Origin: Nelumbo lutea | Lineage: Eukaryota > Streptophyta > Magnoliopsida > Proteales > Nelumbonaceae | Direction: 5' to 3' | Assembly: GCA_022828595.1 (NCBI GenBank) | Contig: JAKGHH010000005.1 | Span: 28,284,193-28,348,192 of the forward strand | DNA length: 64,000 nt | Shown here: one piece after another, positions 53,607 through 64,000 of the stretch | Layout: each line of letters starts with the position of its first letter | Numbering within the stretch: position 1 is the first letter of the stretch | Program-made: the position numbers and the translations under genes | The notes under the pieces: model-generated | What the model was told of the DNA's origin: nothing | What the model saw: only the letters and a program-made list of their open reading frames with translations | The model's database searches: none

Positions 53607-54490
53607 CCTTATCCCTACCATGTAGGCTGCATGTCTGCTTTCCTGCAATAGAATCCCATGTATCCTATAATTCCTAACGCTACTTAATCATGTCTTCCTT
53701 TGTAATCCCTCAAAAGTTTCACTCCATCACTTTTTAACAGTTGAAACACAAGTTAACTTTATTCAATGAAACTTATGTTGAATTTGATTTAGTATCATTA
53801 AGCAATTAACAACAAACACCCCTCTCTCTTTTCTTTGAGGCAAAACAACAAACATCTCATTAGTCATGAGTCGTGAGATATCGTCTATCCCATATTGAAT
53901 GAGACGTCAGGACTCAATATCTCTCCTTGACGAGATGCAAAATAAAAGAAAAGCAAAAAAAAATGTAAGAAAATTGTGGAAAATATAGGATGATTTTTAG
54001 GTATACCAAGTACCATGCATTGCTGTCTAGTGTTGTAGGATGGCCCACCAATAAGACACAGATCCGAGCTGCCCAATTGCTCATGGATGTATGGATGATA
54101 TGGAAGATGGTCAAATGGGGGTTTGGCGATTGGTGTGATTTGTGGGATGGATTGAATCAGAGAGGATGGCCCACTAATCATGTGCTTTGTAGGAGGGGGA
54201 GGGAGCATCAGCCAAACTGACGATGGCCCCACTTGATAAAAATTGGGAAATGCATAGTTGTAACGATGCCAATAATGGGAAGCCACTATCAGTTCTAGTT
54301 GTCTCTCAACAACTTTAGACGCTATGTCTTGTGTCTCGACCCAAAAGTGTTTATATAGGATTCCATGATGTCACTTTATGACGATATGTTGAACAACAAA
54401 CATTTATTTTTTTCTCCAGCCGCCCTCCTCCTGTGTTCTTTGGGTTGGGCTTCGTTGAACCAGCCAGTTGGACCTAGTGCTGTTAATGGG
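53607..54490. other. Spacer, no gene seen
   Basis: Overlapping ORFs on both strands at 53885-54286 show no recognisable domain. Nothing further identified. Confidence 0.4.
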
Positions 54491-54502
54491 GTGGTCTGAC
54501 CT

Positions 54503-54879
54503 AGAAATGGCAATTTAACCTGTTCCCGTGGGGCTCTACCCCCCCGCCCTAGTTGGGGCAGGTTTCTTATCACTGTTTAGGGGTTCAGGATGGGTTTTGG
54601 GGAAACCCAAAACTTTGAGGATTGCGGATAAGGCGGGGATGGTATCATATATTATATTATATGTTTTAGGTAGGTTTTAAAAGGAATAAGAATATAAAAT
54701 TGTAAATATGCAAAGAATGACCATGGTTAGACCGGCAAATTTGAGGATCCCCGTTCTCATGGGACAGGAATGGGGTTGAGATTTCTAGCCCCGATGGGGT
54801 TCGGTGTGGAGCATTTGAATTCGGGGTCAGGGATGTGGCATGCAAAACCCAACCCCAGCCTGCCCCATTGTCAATTCCA
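54503..54879. mobile_element. hAT-like MITE
   Basis: The left end AGAAATGGCAATTTAACC and the right end read inward TGGAATTGACAATGGGGC are imperfect inverse copies. TCTGACCT (54495-54502) and TCTGACCC (54880-54887) form a duplication matching at 7 of 8 positions. The interior has CCCCGCC- and GGGGT-rich flanks around an AT-rich core. Confidence 0.6.
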
Positions 54880-55130
54880 TCTGACCCAGAGCAAATCGGC
54901 TAAATTATAGAAGGTCTAGGTCTGCATTATGTCTTTCCATTATTATTAGGTCAATTTTAGTTGTACCAAACATTTTATGCATAGCATTACTCCAACTTAA
55001 GCATATTTAATTTCAAGTTTTGATGGGATTCAGTGCATTAGTGCTGATATGATCATACCTTGGTTGTTTAAAGTTGATCATGCATATATAATTATATTAT
55101 TAATATTACTATTGCAATGATACCTACAAT

Positions 55131-55488
55131 TAGGGGTGAATTTGAGCCGAGCTGAGCTGAATAGTACGAGGCTCGAGCTCAACTCGAGATTGCACTACAA
55201 GGTTTGAGCTTGAACTCGAGCTCAATTTTGAGAAAAAATGTTTTATAAAAATAAAAAATTATATATAAAAATATTTTTATTTGATATTTAAAATTTAAGA
55301 ATTATAATATTTTTATTATATATATATATATATTATTTTCTATATTATATATATATATATATATAAGCCAGCTCGCGAGTCTCACAAGTCGAGCTCTAGT
55401 AGGCTCGAGCTCGACTTGAAGCTCAGTTGAAACCGAGCCGAGCAGAACTCGAACAGCTCATGAGAAGATCGGCTCGTTGCCACCCCTA
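55131..55488. mobile_element. hAT-like MITE with perfect 8-bp target duplication
   Basis: CCTACAAT flanks it at 55123-55130 and 55489-55496. The ends are TAGGGGTGAATTTGAGCC and, read inward from the right, TAGGGGTGGCAACGAGCC. The arms are rich in GAGCTCGA motifs around an AT core with (TA)n. This is a clear non-autonomous hAT element. Confidence 0.88.
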
Positions 55489-55499
55489 CCTACAATTTA

Positions 55500-57185
55500 A
55501 TGCCCATTTTTCTGATGACTATCATGTTGTGATGTCTAAATATATTAATTTAACAAATAAATAGGTTTGTTGTCAAATTACACGTATTAGCTGATAATTG
55601 TAATCCGGTTTTACGAATCAGACCTAATGGTCTCAATTACAAACCTTACAAGATATGATTCAGAACTGGTTTTTGCACATTTACTTATTGGATTGGACCA
55701 GGTACACCATGACTGGACCATATTGTAGTATGTGGGGCCTAGGACTTCCAAACTTGCCACCTGATGAATTAGGTCCGACCCTAAGAGACTTTTAATCGTA
55801 TTTATGTGTCAATTTCTAACTTCTTATAAGTTAAGTTAATAAATTCTTAGGGCCCGTTTGGGAGGGTTGAGCTGAAGATTCTGTTAAACTGGCTCAATTA
55901 CTTTGAAATACTCCAGATAAACTATTCAAAGTAGCTGCAGCAGATAGCCCTTCAAATGTTTGGCCGAAAGCCGATTTGGGTTCTCCGGATTTTCCATCAA
56001 CCATATCTTATAAGCTAATCCATGTGCATATGGGGTATGATATCCACCTCAGACGAGCACTTATTAATTGTTTAAATTTATGTAGCAAAAGCATGGCTGC
56101 AGGTAGACCCCCCAAGATTTTTTGTTTTCTTTTCAGTTTGAGTGGAGCTGTGATTCAACTGGGTTTGACAATATTAATCCATTAGAAGTCAGCATCTCCA
56201 CCATTTTCCTGGGTCTATAATGTCGGCCAGGTTTGCCTAAAGCAGAAAGTTCAACAAATAAAGAGGAAACATGGAGCCATAAGATCAACACAGTTGTTCT
56301 GCTCTAACAACTCGAAGCCTTTGACAAATAGCAATCATCCAAAAACGAAACGATAAGAAATAAAGCAAAATATCATCAGAGAAACTTTCTTTAAAGCTTG
56401 AACAGAACAAGTTTTGATCAAAGATGCAACAAGACAAATGATGATGAGCTTTCCTAAAAGATTTGGAAGTGTTGATTTGAACTGCTTTTCTTCGTCTGGG
56501 TTGGATTGATAAATTAATATAGAAGATGTACCCTACTAATCATTTGTGTAGGAGTAATCAGCTTCGCTGGTTAAGCTCAACACTCAGGGTGGTGACTGCC
56601 AGGTCTCCAAATGGACCAAAGTAAATTGGCTGAACTGAATGAATTATTGTTTTGTTTTTTAATAGATAAAATAATTAAACCCAGAGTTTCAACTATTAAG
56701 GAGTTCATATCTACAACTTATTCACTAAAAGACAAAAGCAACAAGTGATACAGTTCAGTCACTTCAGCTGTTTTCAAACTGCCCCAAAGCCTATAATCAT
56801 GCCAAAAAGTTGTTGGGTGTGTAAAGGAGGAATGCACATTATGCACTGCTCTAGTCGTAGGGAGTAAGAATATGTGGCTAATATGAAAGTCCAGATAATA
56901 ATTCAAAATTGACTACTGGCATAATAAATTATATTATATCCATCAAAATAATAAATTATATCACATTAATATTCTTTTTTCTACACTATCATATCATTAT
57001 ATCAATAGATACACATTCATTAAGCTGACACAATAGACCTACAAAAGTAAGCCCTAGACTTGGCCCAAACTCAACATAGACCTAATTGCCTATATACTTC
57101 CTACTTGCCATTAGGCTAAATCAGTATCTATGTTTTCTCAAACAATATTAAACATGATATATGGTTTGGTATTCATATTGGCATG
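55500..57185. other. Spacer, no gene seen
   Basis: No domain in either strand. GGGCCCGTTTGGGAGGG at 55851-55867 resembles the TIR of the element at 50338, so a MITE end may be here. Confidence 0.35.
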
Positions 57186-57189
57186 TAGC

Positions 57190-57512
57190 AAGGTTCAAAA
57201 GTATGGATAACCGATTTAATGCTTTTATAAGACAGGAGGGGTGCTAATGATTAAACCTATAGATCCCCTAAATCCCATGATTTAAAAAAAAAAAAAAACT
57301 CAAAAATAGAATCGTTCTTGTCATGATTTTTTGGGTTGGTGGTTTGATCATTTTTTGTTGAACGGATCGACTGTTTGGATCAACGGGTCAACGATTTAAT
57401 AGTTTTTTGCCAGGGATCAGGTTTGGGGTAAAATGAAACTGGTTCCCTAAACAATTCCCAGGTCGAACAGTTTGACCATTCAGGTCAATGGCAGTTCAAA
57501 AACCATACTAAA
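57190..57512. mobile_element. GGTTTTCAAAAC-family MITE, copy 3
   Basis: The ends are AAGGTTCAAAAGTATGG and GCAGTTCAAAAACCATAC. The interior has GTTGAACGGATCGACTGTTT and GGGGTAAAATGAAACTGGTT, shared with copy 2. It is more diverged than copies 1 and 2. Confidence 0.55.
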
Positions 57513-57845
57513 TCCCTTTAAAATAGCATTTCTCGTGATTTTAAAAACCGATGTGCATTATATAATATGCACTGATTTGTTGTGATATATTGAACCTGGC
57601 AGTTTGGCATATAAAATAAAAATATGCATTTTATCTGCAAATTTACAGTGCAAAACCTGATATATGGTATTTCTGAATCTTATATTTGAATTATATGTAT
57701 TTAGCTACCCCTACTTTGTGTAGCTCCTCCTGTTTATTACCAAAGAAAAAAAAAGAATTGTACATATTTGTATTTGTCCTCTTCCTAAATCAACTTTAAG
57801 CTATATTTTGTTATGGGCACAAGTGTACACACATTAAAATTTTTC

Positions 57846-59670
57846 TTAAAAAAATGGCAAGGAAAGTGTTTGGTTGGTTTCGAAAAACAAAAAAAAAAAA
57901 ATTATGGGGCTCATAATAAAACTAAAAGACCACATTAGTGAAACAGATAAGAAGTAGCACAGGATATGTTTAGCAACAACAAGATGTTCCTCTATGGGTC
58001 TATTTAGATATTGGTAGACCTGATTGAGAGCAAAAGAGACATTTGGTCGTGTAAGGGTCATGTTTGAGCAGCTCCACAATATACTCACGCTGAGTGAATA
58101 AGAGACCATCACAAGGACTTCAAGACCTAGGAAAAAATGCAAGTGACCTAAGTCATGAAGAGAAAACTCACGACCCATGAGAGAGATGAGGTGGTGAACA
58201 GCTTCAAGGGTGCTACCAGTAAACAAAATATCATCTACATAGATGAACACAAATAATGAAAAGGAATTCTTGTGGTAAATAAAGAGAGAAGAGTTTGACC
58301 GAGAGCCTTGGAACCTAACAAGCATAAGAAACTAGAAGGTGTTGGAACCAAGCTCTAGGAGCTTGCTTCAGCCCATATAGGGCTTCTTCAATTTGCAAAC
58401 ATTATTGAGCATGGATTTGTCCAAAAAAACCCAAAGGATGCACCATGTAAGCATTAATTCTTATCAATATCACCATGCAAAAACACATTATGGATGTCCA
58501 ATTGCCCTATAGGCCAGCCATGAAAAAGAACAAGTGCAAGAACACATCATATAGTAGTATGTTTCATAATAGTATTAAAAGTATGCTCGAAATCAATGTT
58601 AGGAACTTGAGAGAACCCTTTAACCACGAGATGAGATTTATGGCCCTATTCACTTTTCAGTAAGTTACTTACTCAGGTAAATGCACTTATCCGGGTAAGT
58701 GTTTCCTAGGAAAGACTTATCCAGGTAAGTGCATTTACCCATGTTCTTTTATTTCTTAGGTAAATAAGGCAATGACCATTTTAGCCATAAAAGCTCATTA
58801 TTAAAAATGTTATTTTTGCCTCATTCAAGTGTTAGTGACTTTCCCCTAAGTGGAAAAGTTATTTACCCACCTAAAAGTGATACCCAGGAAAATAAACATT
58901 CCTTGGTCCCCACATATATCTAAAAAGAAAATGGATTTCTTAGTTAATGGGAATCAAAACTCCATTGATCAACTTCCCCCCCTCTCAAAATTCAAAGAAA
59001 GAATGCCCCCTCAAGGGAACTATTAGCATGTTTGTTGAACTTGAATATCCACTTGCAACCAACAATATTCATGGATGGTTATATGGTGGAGCCAAAAGCC
59101 ACATGCCATACAAAGTAGAGCATCAAACTCGATGGCCATGGCATCATGCCACTCCTTTGACTTCAAGGCAGCAGAGGTGTAGGATTGGGTTCAGCTGAAG
59201 TAGCATCATGAATCAAGGCCTGAGGGAGTGGATAGCGTACGTTGAGCTTAAGATCCAACCTAGGATCTAGTGATTGTAGGATATGTCCTTGGGGAGGATC
59301 AATATGTGGGGCAGAACACATAATATCAATGATGACACTAAGCAAGAAGGTAGTTTTATAGATGTAGCGTCACAATGAGATGGGTTGATATTAGAAGAGC
59401 TGGATGGAATAAGAGAGTGCATTGGTGGTGATGGAGTTGAAGATGAAATCTGATGGTCCTATTATGGTGCTAAAGTTGTATGGGCCTATTGGGAGTCCAG
59501 TAATGGCACTGGAACTGGAGTGTAATATTGCACGTTGGCTACTATTGATGGGAACTACATGCTATAAATAAGTGTAACAGTGGTAGAGTTATGAGTAGAT
59601 GGCTAAGAGGATGTAAATTGCTAAATGGTGAAAACCTGTTCATCAAACACTGCACCACAACAAATATAAG
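57846..59670 (-). mobile_element. Ty1/copia fragment 1: linker and reverse transcriptase
   Basis: On the minus strand from about 59660 the reading is a Pro/Ser-rich linker (SSSTPSPPMHSLIPSSSSN, PQGHILQSLDPRLDLKLNVR), then MAIEFDALL and IVGCKWIFK. After an interruption (58640-58930) come FSQVPNIDFEHTFNTIMKHT, QLDIHNVFLHGD, ASRAWFQ-like residues and YVDDILFTGS with LHFFLGLEV. The YVDD is intact, but stops are frequent and RNase H is missing. Confidence 0.8.
58635..58940. repeat. Insertion within copia fragment 1, MITE-like
   Basis: The RT reading stops at about 58635 and resumes near 58990. The intervening AT-rich block has repeated AGGTAAATGCACTTAYCC and GTAAGTGCATTTACC motifs in inverse orientation at 58676-58742. 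Exact limits and a target duplication were not found. Confidence 0.45.
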
Positions 59671-59679
59671 TTCACCCAG

Positions 59680-62300
59680 TGTTAGGTCCATGGTTAGAGT
59701 ACGATATTCCTTTTCCTAAACATCCCTTTAAGTGGGCAAGAATCTTGTTAATTGCTTGCTTATGTAAAGTTTTGAATTTATACATATACTAACTCAACAC
59801 CCTTATGACTTAGGATATATCAAGCCTGGTCATACAAAAGTAAAAAGGATGAATAAATAGTCTCTGATAGACACCATTTTCTAGAAGAATGTCTCCATCA
59901 TCAACACTCAATGGGAGTTTCAATTAGCTTGCACCCCAACTTGCTTACCTATTGAAGAAAGTTAAGAACATACTTTTTCTAAGAAATAAAGATCCCTTCC
60001 TTTGACCTTGAAAACTCAGTTCGAAGAAAGTATTTGAGACTCTAGAGACCTTTGATCTCAAACTCACAAGCAATGAATGACTTCAACTAAACAATTCTAG
60101 AGTTATCATTTCTAGTGACAACAATAACATCAACATACACTATCAATACAGTCACTAGGACATTGACCCTTCTTATAAAAGGAGTATGCCTAGAGTTAAC
60201 CCAATTTTAAAAACAACATTTCTAAATATATCAAACCAAGCTCTAAAAAACTGCTTAAATCCATAAAGGGACTTCTTTATATGGTAAACTTTACCCTTAG
60301 GGAAGCTTACTCCTGAAGGAACCATGTAGACCTCTTCTTGAAGATCTCCATTAAGAAAGGCATTCTTCACATCCATCTTGTATAAAGGCCATGAATAGCA
60401 AGCAGCAAGAGACATATAGCCACAAGTGCAAATGTCTCTTGATAATCAATCTCATATGTTTTGATATACCCTTTTCTCCACCAGCCTGACTTTGTATCTT
60501 TTAATTGAGCCATTATCCCAGTATTTAACTGTACACACCCACTTGCAACCCACTGGGTCTTTACCCTTAGGATGTAGAACATTCTCCCAACTTTAATTCT
60601 TTATGAGGGCTTCTATCTCCTAGTCCATAGCATCCTTCCACTATGGAGATTGTACTACATCTATAACATTACAAGGAATAGAAATAGTAAAAATAGCAAA
60701 AATATAGGCATAGTAAGAAGGTGATAAGGCATCAAAAGAAATATTTAAGTGATAGGATAGACAATGCACTTCATTTTTCCTTTCTGAACTATAAAGGAAA
60801 GGTCAAGATCAAATTATGAGATATCAAGCCTAGTAACAATAAGAATGGAAAGCTCAAAGTCAACAAGAGTATCAATTTCAATGTTACTTCTAAAATTAAC
60901 TAGAGCAAGGTGATCAAATTATTGAGCCAATTCAGCCTTAAGAGCAACCCTCTTTCTACATTTGATGAACCACTACCCCAAGGACCTCTACTAAGGAATA
61001 GGGGTAGGAGGAGGAGAAGAATACTATCATTACAAGTAAGAAGAGATGAAGATAGACTAAGAATATCCATAGAAAAAACAACAACGAAACAAAATGGTGT
61101 CCGATCTTCACTAGCACTCTCCGCCACATATATAACATCGGCTAAAGTGGGGGCCAAAGCACTTGTACCCCTTTTGGATTGGAGAGTAACTTAGAAAAGC
61201 ACACTTGATGAACTTAGAATCAAGTTTAAGGTGAAAAGGACTCGTGTTATAAACAAAACAACTACAACCAAAGACTCTAAGAAGAAAACAAAAATGGGAT
61301 TAATAAGTAATAAAAGGTGATGAGGAGACTAAAGATGTAAAGTCCATGAAGGAAGTCTAGAAAAGTAGCATTTTGGTAACTTCAATCATATGTCTAATAA
61401 ATTTCCCCCTTTTTTCAAGAAAGATTTGTATATTCTTTTCAAAGTACATACTCTACATTGTCAAACTTTATTATCTTGATTTTCTTCCAAAATTGTGTTT
61501 TTTTAAGTTCTAAACAATGAAGGAGTCTTTATGTCTACTCATCATCAGATATATCTAGGTGTATCAAGAGTAATCATCAATGAATAGGATAAAGTATTTA
61601 TAACCACCCATACAAGGAACATAATATAGGCCCCAAACATTAGTATGTATCAAATTGAAAAAAAAACACTTTTTCTATTACTAACAAAATAGGCAGTTCT
61701 ACATTGCTTTGAGATATGACAGACTTCTCCTTGAAAACTCAAATTGGACGTAGACTAACATAGGTTTCAAAATAGAAACTTAATGGACTTAAGAAACACA
61801 TGACCAAGATGGAAACCCCACAATTTCAAAAGGCATAGATTTTTACTTTGACATGACTCTATCTAACATAGTAATCCTTGCTTAAGAACCTAATCAAAAA
61901 GATAAACTCTATCAACTTCATGTCCAATTCCAATCGTTCTCTCCATGCTCAAGTCTTAAAAACACAACATAAAGGATAAAAGCCAACTGAACAATTAGGG
62001 AATTTAGAAAGAGAATTGATAGATAAAATATTTTTGTGCAACCATGGAACATGAAGGAGATATCTCACGGAAAGATTATGAGCAAGCTTAACTTTAGTTA
62101 GACTAAAGATTAGAGTCTAAGACCCATCAACTACAATAATCTTACCTTTCCCTAAAGCCAATTTATAAGAGGAAAAGTGGGAAGGCCTTGTTATATGGAC
62201 TGATTTAAGCCAAAAAAAGGTCAAACCTTTCTGAGTTATTTGGTGTATAATTCAAGTCTTAAATCAGTCCTAGAAGGATAAATCAAAATTTTCATAAAGA
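59680..62300 (-). mobile_element. Ty1/copia fragment 2: gag-pre-integrase, integrase, RT, start of RNase H
   Basis: The minus strand from about 62170 reads GKGKIIVVDGS, YLLHVPWLHKNILSINSLSK and FYPLCCVF (gag-pre-integrase). The integrase core follows, degraded (FDTYECLGPILCSLYG, HMIEVTKMLLF, RVFGCSCFVYNTSPFHLKLD at 61800-61200). Then comes the RT with NVLHPKGKDPVGCKWV, YKMDVKNAFLNGDLQEEVYM, GKVYHIKKSLYGFKQ and VLIVYVDVIVV (YVDD altered), and the RNase H-adjacent block near 59690-59850. Integrase before RT is the copia order. Stops are frequent. Confidence 0.83.
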
Positions 62301-63461
62301 AATGATTTTCTCCTAGGATCAATATAGGATTTAATTAATCAAATTTCATGTCAGGATCAAAGTAGGGATGTTACTTTATGAATATATCACAATTGCAGCA
62401 CCCTAAGTGGTGATATATACCCAAAATTCAAGTCCAAATCGAGTTGCAAACTGAAGATGGTGCAACCCAATAGTAAGAACTTGATCTAGTCTTTCTTTGT
62501 AAGTTGATGTGAATTCCAATAACTCTTGTTAAAATGCAACTGTTAATGACTTGAAAAATCCATGTTTTTTATGGAAAAACTTATAGAGAAAAGAGAAAAA
62601 AAAAAACTTCTTTTTCAACCTTGGTCAAACTATGGTTTGGAGGTAGGAGAATTGATGGTAATCTCTACCTAGGTTCTCCATTCTCTATCATATATAGAGT
62701 TGGACTATTGTAGCCCTATTAAGAGTTTCCAGATCAGATTTCTAATTTAATTAGAAGTTTCTAATTAGGAAACCATGTTAATCATAAAAGTACAAAGAAA
62801 GAATCCATGCCCATCCCGATTCTCAAGCTATTTTAATTCACAACTTTAAATATTGTATGGCATGGAATCTACTAATTTTTCACATTAAACATGTGGATTG
62901 GCACATTTTGAGAAACACATGCGCCAATTTCATTAGTTGAACCTAGTAAGCCACCTACTCAATATTGGGCTTAGAATCAGCCCAACACTTAAACATAAGT
63001 GAGATCTAGGTTTCAACTATCCTATGAACCCAAATAATGGTCTAACCTAAGAAATAAGCCTATTAGGTTTTAGCCTAAAAGGACTTTTGCTCTTAACCTC
63101 CTAGCCCATAATATCTATACACTGCTTACTAGAAAAGACATCTTCCCTAAGTGTAAAATACAGTGCCACACTCTATTTAGATGGATCCCAACATTAAAAT
63201 TGCAAACCATTTCATTAAATAAAGTATTTATAAGTATAAATGCATTTTGCAAATTGACTTCAAAACATGTTCAAATCCACTACTGGTAGTTTGAGGTTTC
63301 CGTCAAAGAAAGTGTAAACCAAAATATTCTCTTTGTTTGACAAAGTGGATGACCTTATCACAATGATCACACCACTCATGTGATATTCCAAATTACTCCA
63401 ACATGCCCAAACATTTGACCCTTAGAGGATCTCACTGGTTGGCATATCAAAAGCAATCTAA
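62301..63461. other. Spacer, no gene seen
   Basis: AT-rich DNA without a recognisable domain. It may include the upstream part (gag and 5' LTR) of copia fragment 2, but I could not identify it. Confidence 0.35.
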
Positions 63462-63469
63462 TTCAACAC

Positions 63470-63825
63470 TAGAGGTGTAATGTAGGTCATGTTGGGTTAT
63501 TTCATTTTCTTTCTTTCTTTTTTTGTTTTCACTACAAAAATAATAAAAAAAATTCAATGGTTAATAAAAATCATCTTAAACTTTTATTCCATGTGAATAA
63601 TTAATTCATACAATAAAAATATAAAATTGAAAAATTACAATGAAATTGAAAAGATGCTATAATAAAATGATTAAATGATGCATGGGCCATGCCAACCTAG
63701 CCTATAGGCCAAAAACACTCGGCCCAGCCTAGCCCCAAGGGACGTTTCATACCCGGCACGACCTATCACTATAGTTAGTGGGCCATTCCAGCCCGCAAGG
63801 TGGCCTAACTCATTGTAGACCTCTA
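63470..63825. mobile_element. hAT-like MITE with 8-bp duplication
   Basis: The ends are TAGAGGTGTAATG and, read inward from the right, TAGAGGTCTACAATG. TTCAACAC (63462-63469) and TCCAACAC (63826-63833) match at 7 of 8 positions. The GC-rich right arm (GGCCCAGCCTAGCCCC) and AT core are typical of this class. Confidence 0.7.
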
Positions 63826-64000
63826 TCCAACACTTAATGTAGTACTATTATCAAATTTGGGGTTAAGTGGAACTTTCCAATATTGCCCATTTGTCACCAA
63901 AGTCTAGGAAAAAAATGGAAATGGTCCATATTTGGCGTTTCAACAAACACTTACTCATTATACCTTAGGTCTAACCCTAGCAGTTAAGAGAAATTGCTCC

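Noticed and set aside
53885..54286. Minus-strand ORF of 133 codons beginning MASHYWHRYNYAF
   Set aside because: No domain, and low-complexity Phe/Leu at the end. Other frames are equally open, so it is probably chance in a spacer.
27548..62300. Reverse transcriptases as endogenous pararetrovirus copies
   Set aside because: Each traceable polyprotein has integrase or LTR features and a gypsy or copia domain order, without movement-protein or coat-protein blocks.

Overview
This window is nuclear DNA from a flowering plant. The evidence is one split gene with GT-AG introns, abundant plant-type LTR and non-LTR retrotransposon debris, hAT- and Mutator-like miniature elements, and AT-rich spacers. 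The species cannot be named from the sequence. The long, repeat-filled introns and dense nested insertions suggest a genome of moderate to large size.

One host gene is supported. It is an MRS2/CorA-type magnesium transporter of the MRS2-4 (MGT6) type on the + strand, with four coding exons (7488-7818, 14310-14755, 21816-22094, 25709-25987). All junctions keep frame and give a 444-residue product with an intact GMN motif and two C-terminal membrane segments. The gene covers 18.5 kb because its introns (6.5, 7.1 and 3.6 kb) hold mobile DNA: a 1.8-kb Mutator-like element and Ty1/copia and TRIM-like debris in intron 1, a LINE-in-LINE nest in intron 2, and an antisense LINE fragment plus an LTR-like segment in intron 3.

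Layout. 1-1.02 kb: a direct repeat and a minus-strand RNase H fragment. About 1.02-5.77 kb: a decayed Ty3/gypsy fragment keeping mainly its + strand extra gene. 6.4-6.9 kb: a hAT-like MITE. 7.4-26.0 kb: MRS2-4. 26.7-27.2 kb: a minus-strand RNase H fragment. 27.55-37.31 kb: a structurally complete Ty3/gypsy element of Tat-like organisation with two LTRs, a 5-bp target duplication, a minus-strand gag-pol, and an extra gene on the opposite strand that seems to contain spliceosomal introns. About 37.5-47.9 kb: a second, more decayed gypsy element with the same head-to-head layout, whose extra gene encodes a plant-mobile-domain-like protein. It carries a 300-bp tandem duplication, two arrays of about 160-bp repeats, and a + strand copia fragment. 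48-57.6 kb: MITEs and short-repeat spacers. 57.8-62.3 kb: two abutting minus-strand copia fragments. 63.5-63.8 kb: another hAT-like MITE.

The most unusual signal is the recurrence, in three gypsy-type elements of this window, of a protein gene on the strand opposite to gag-pol. In two of them the same 72-73-bp GT-AG intron lies just before a coiled-coil region and the gene ends with the same short stop context. Other good leads are the nested LINE with a target duplication of at least 14 bp, the possible gene-capturing Mutator-like element in MRS2-4 intron 1, and several MITEs with readable target duplications. No tRNA, rRNA, CRISPR or bacterial feature is present.
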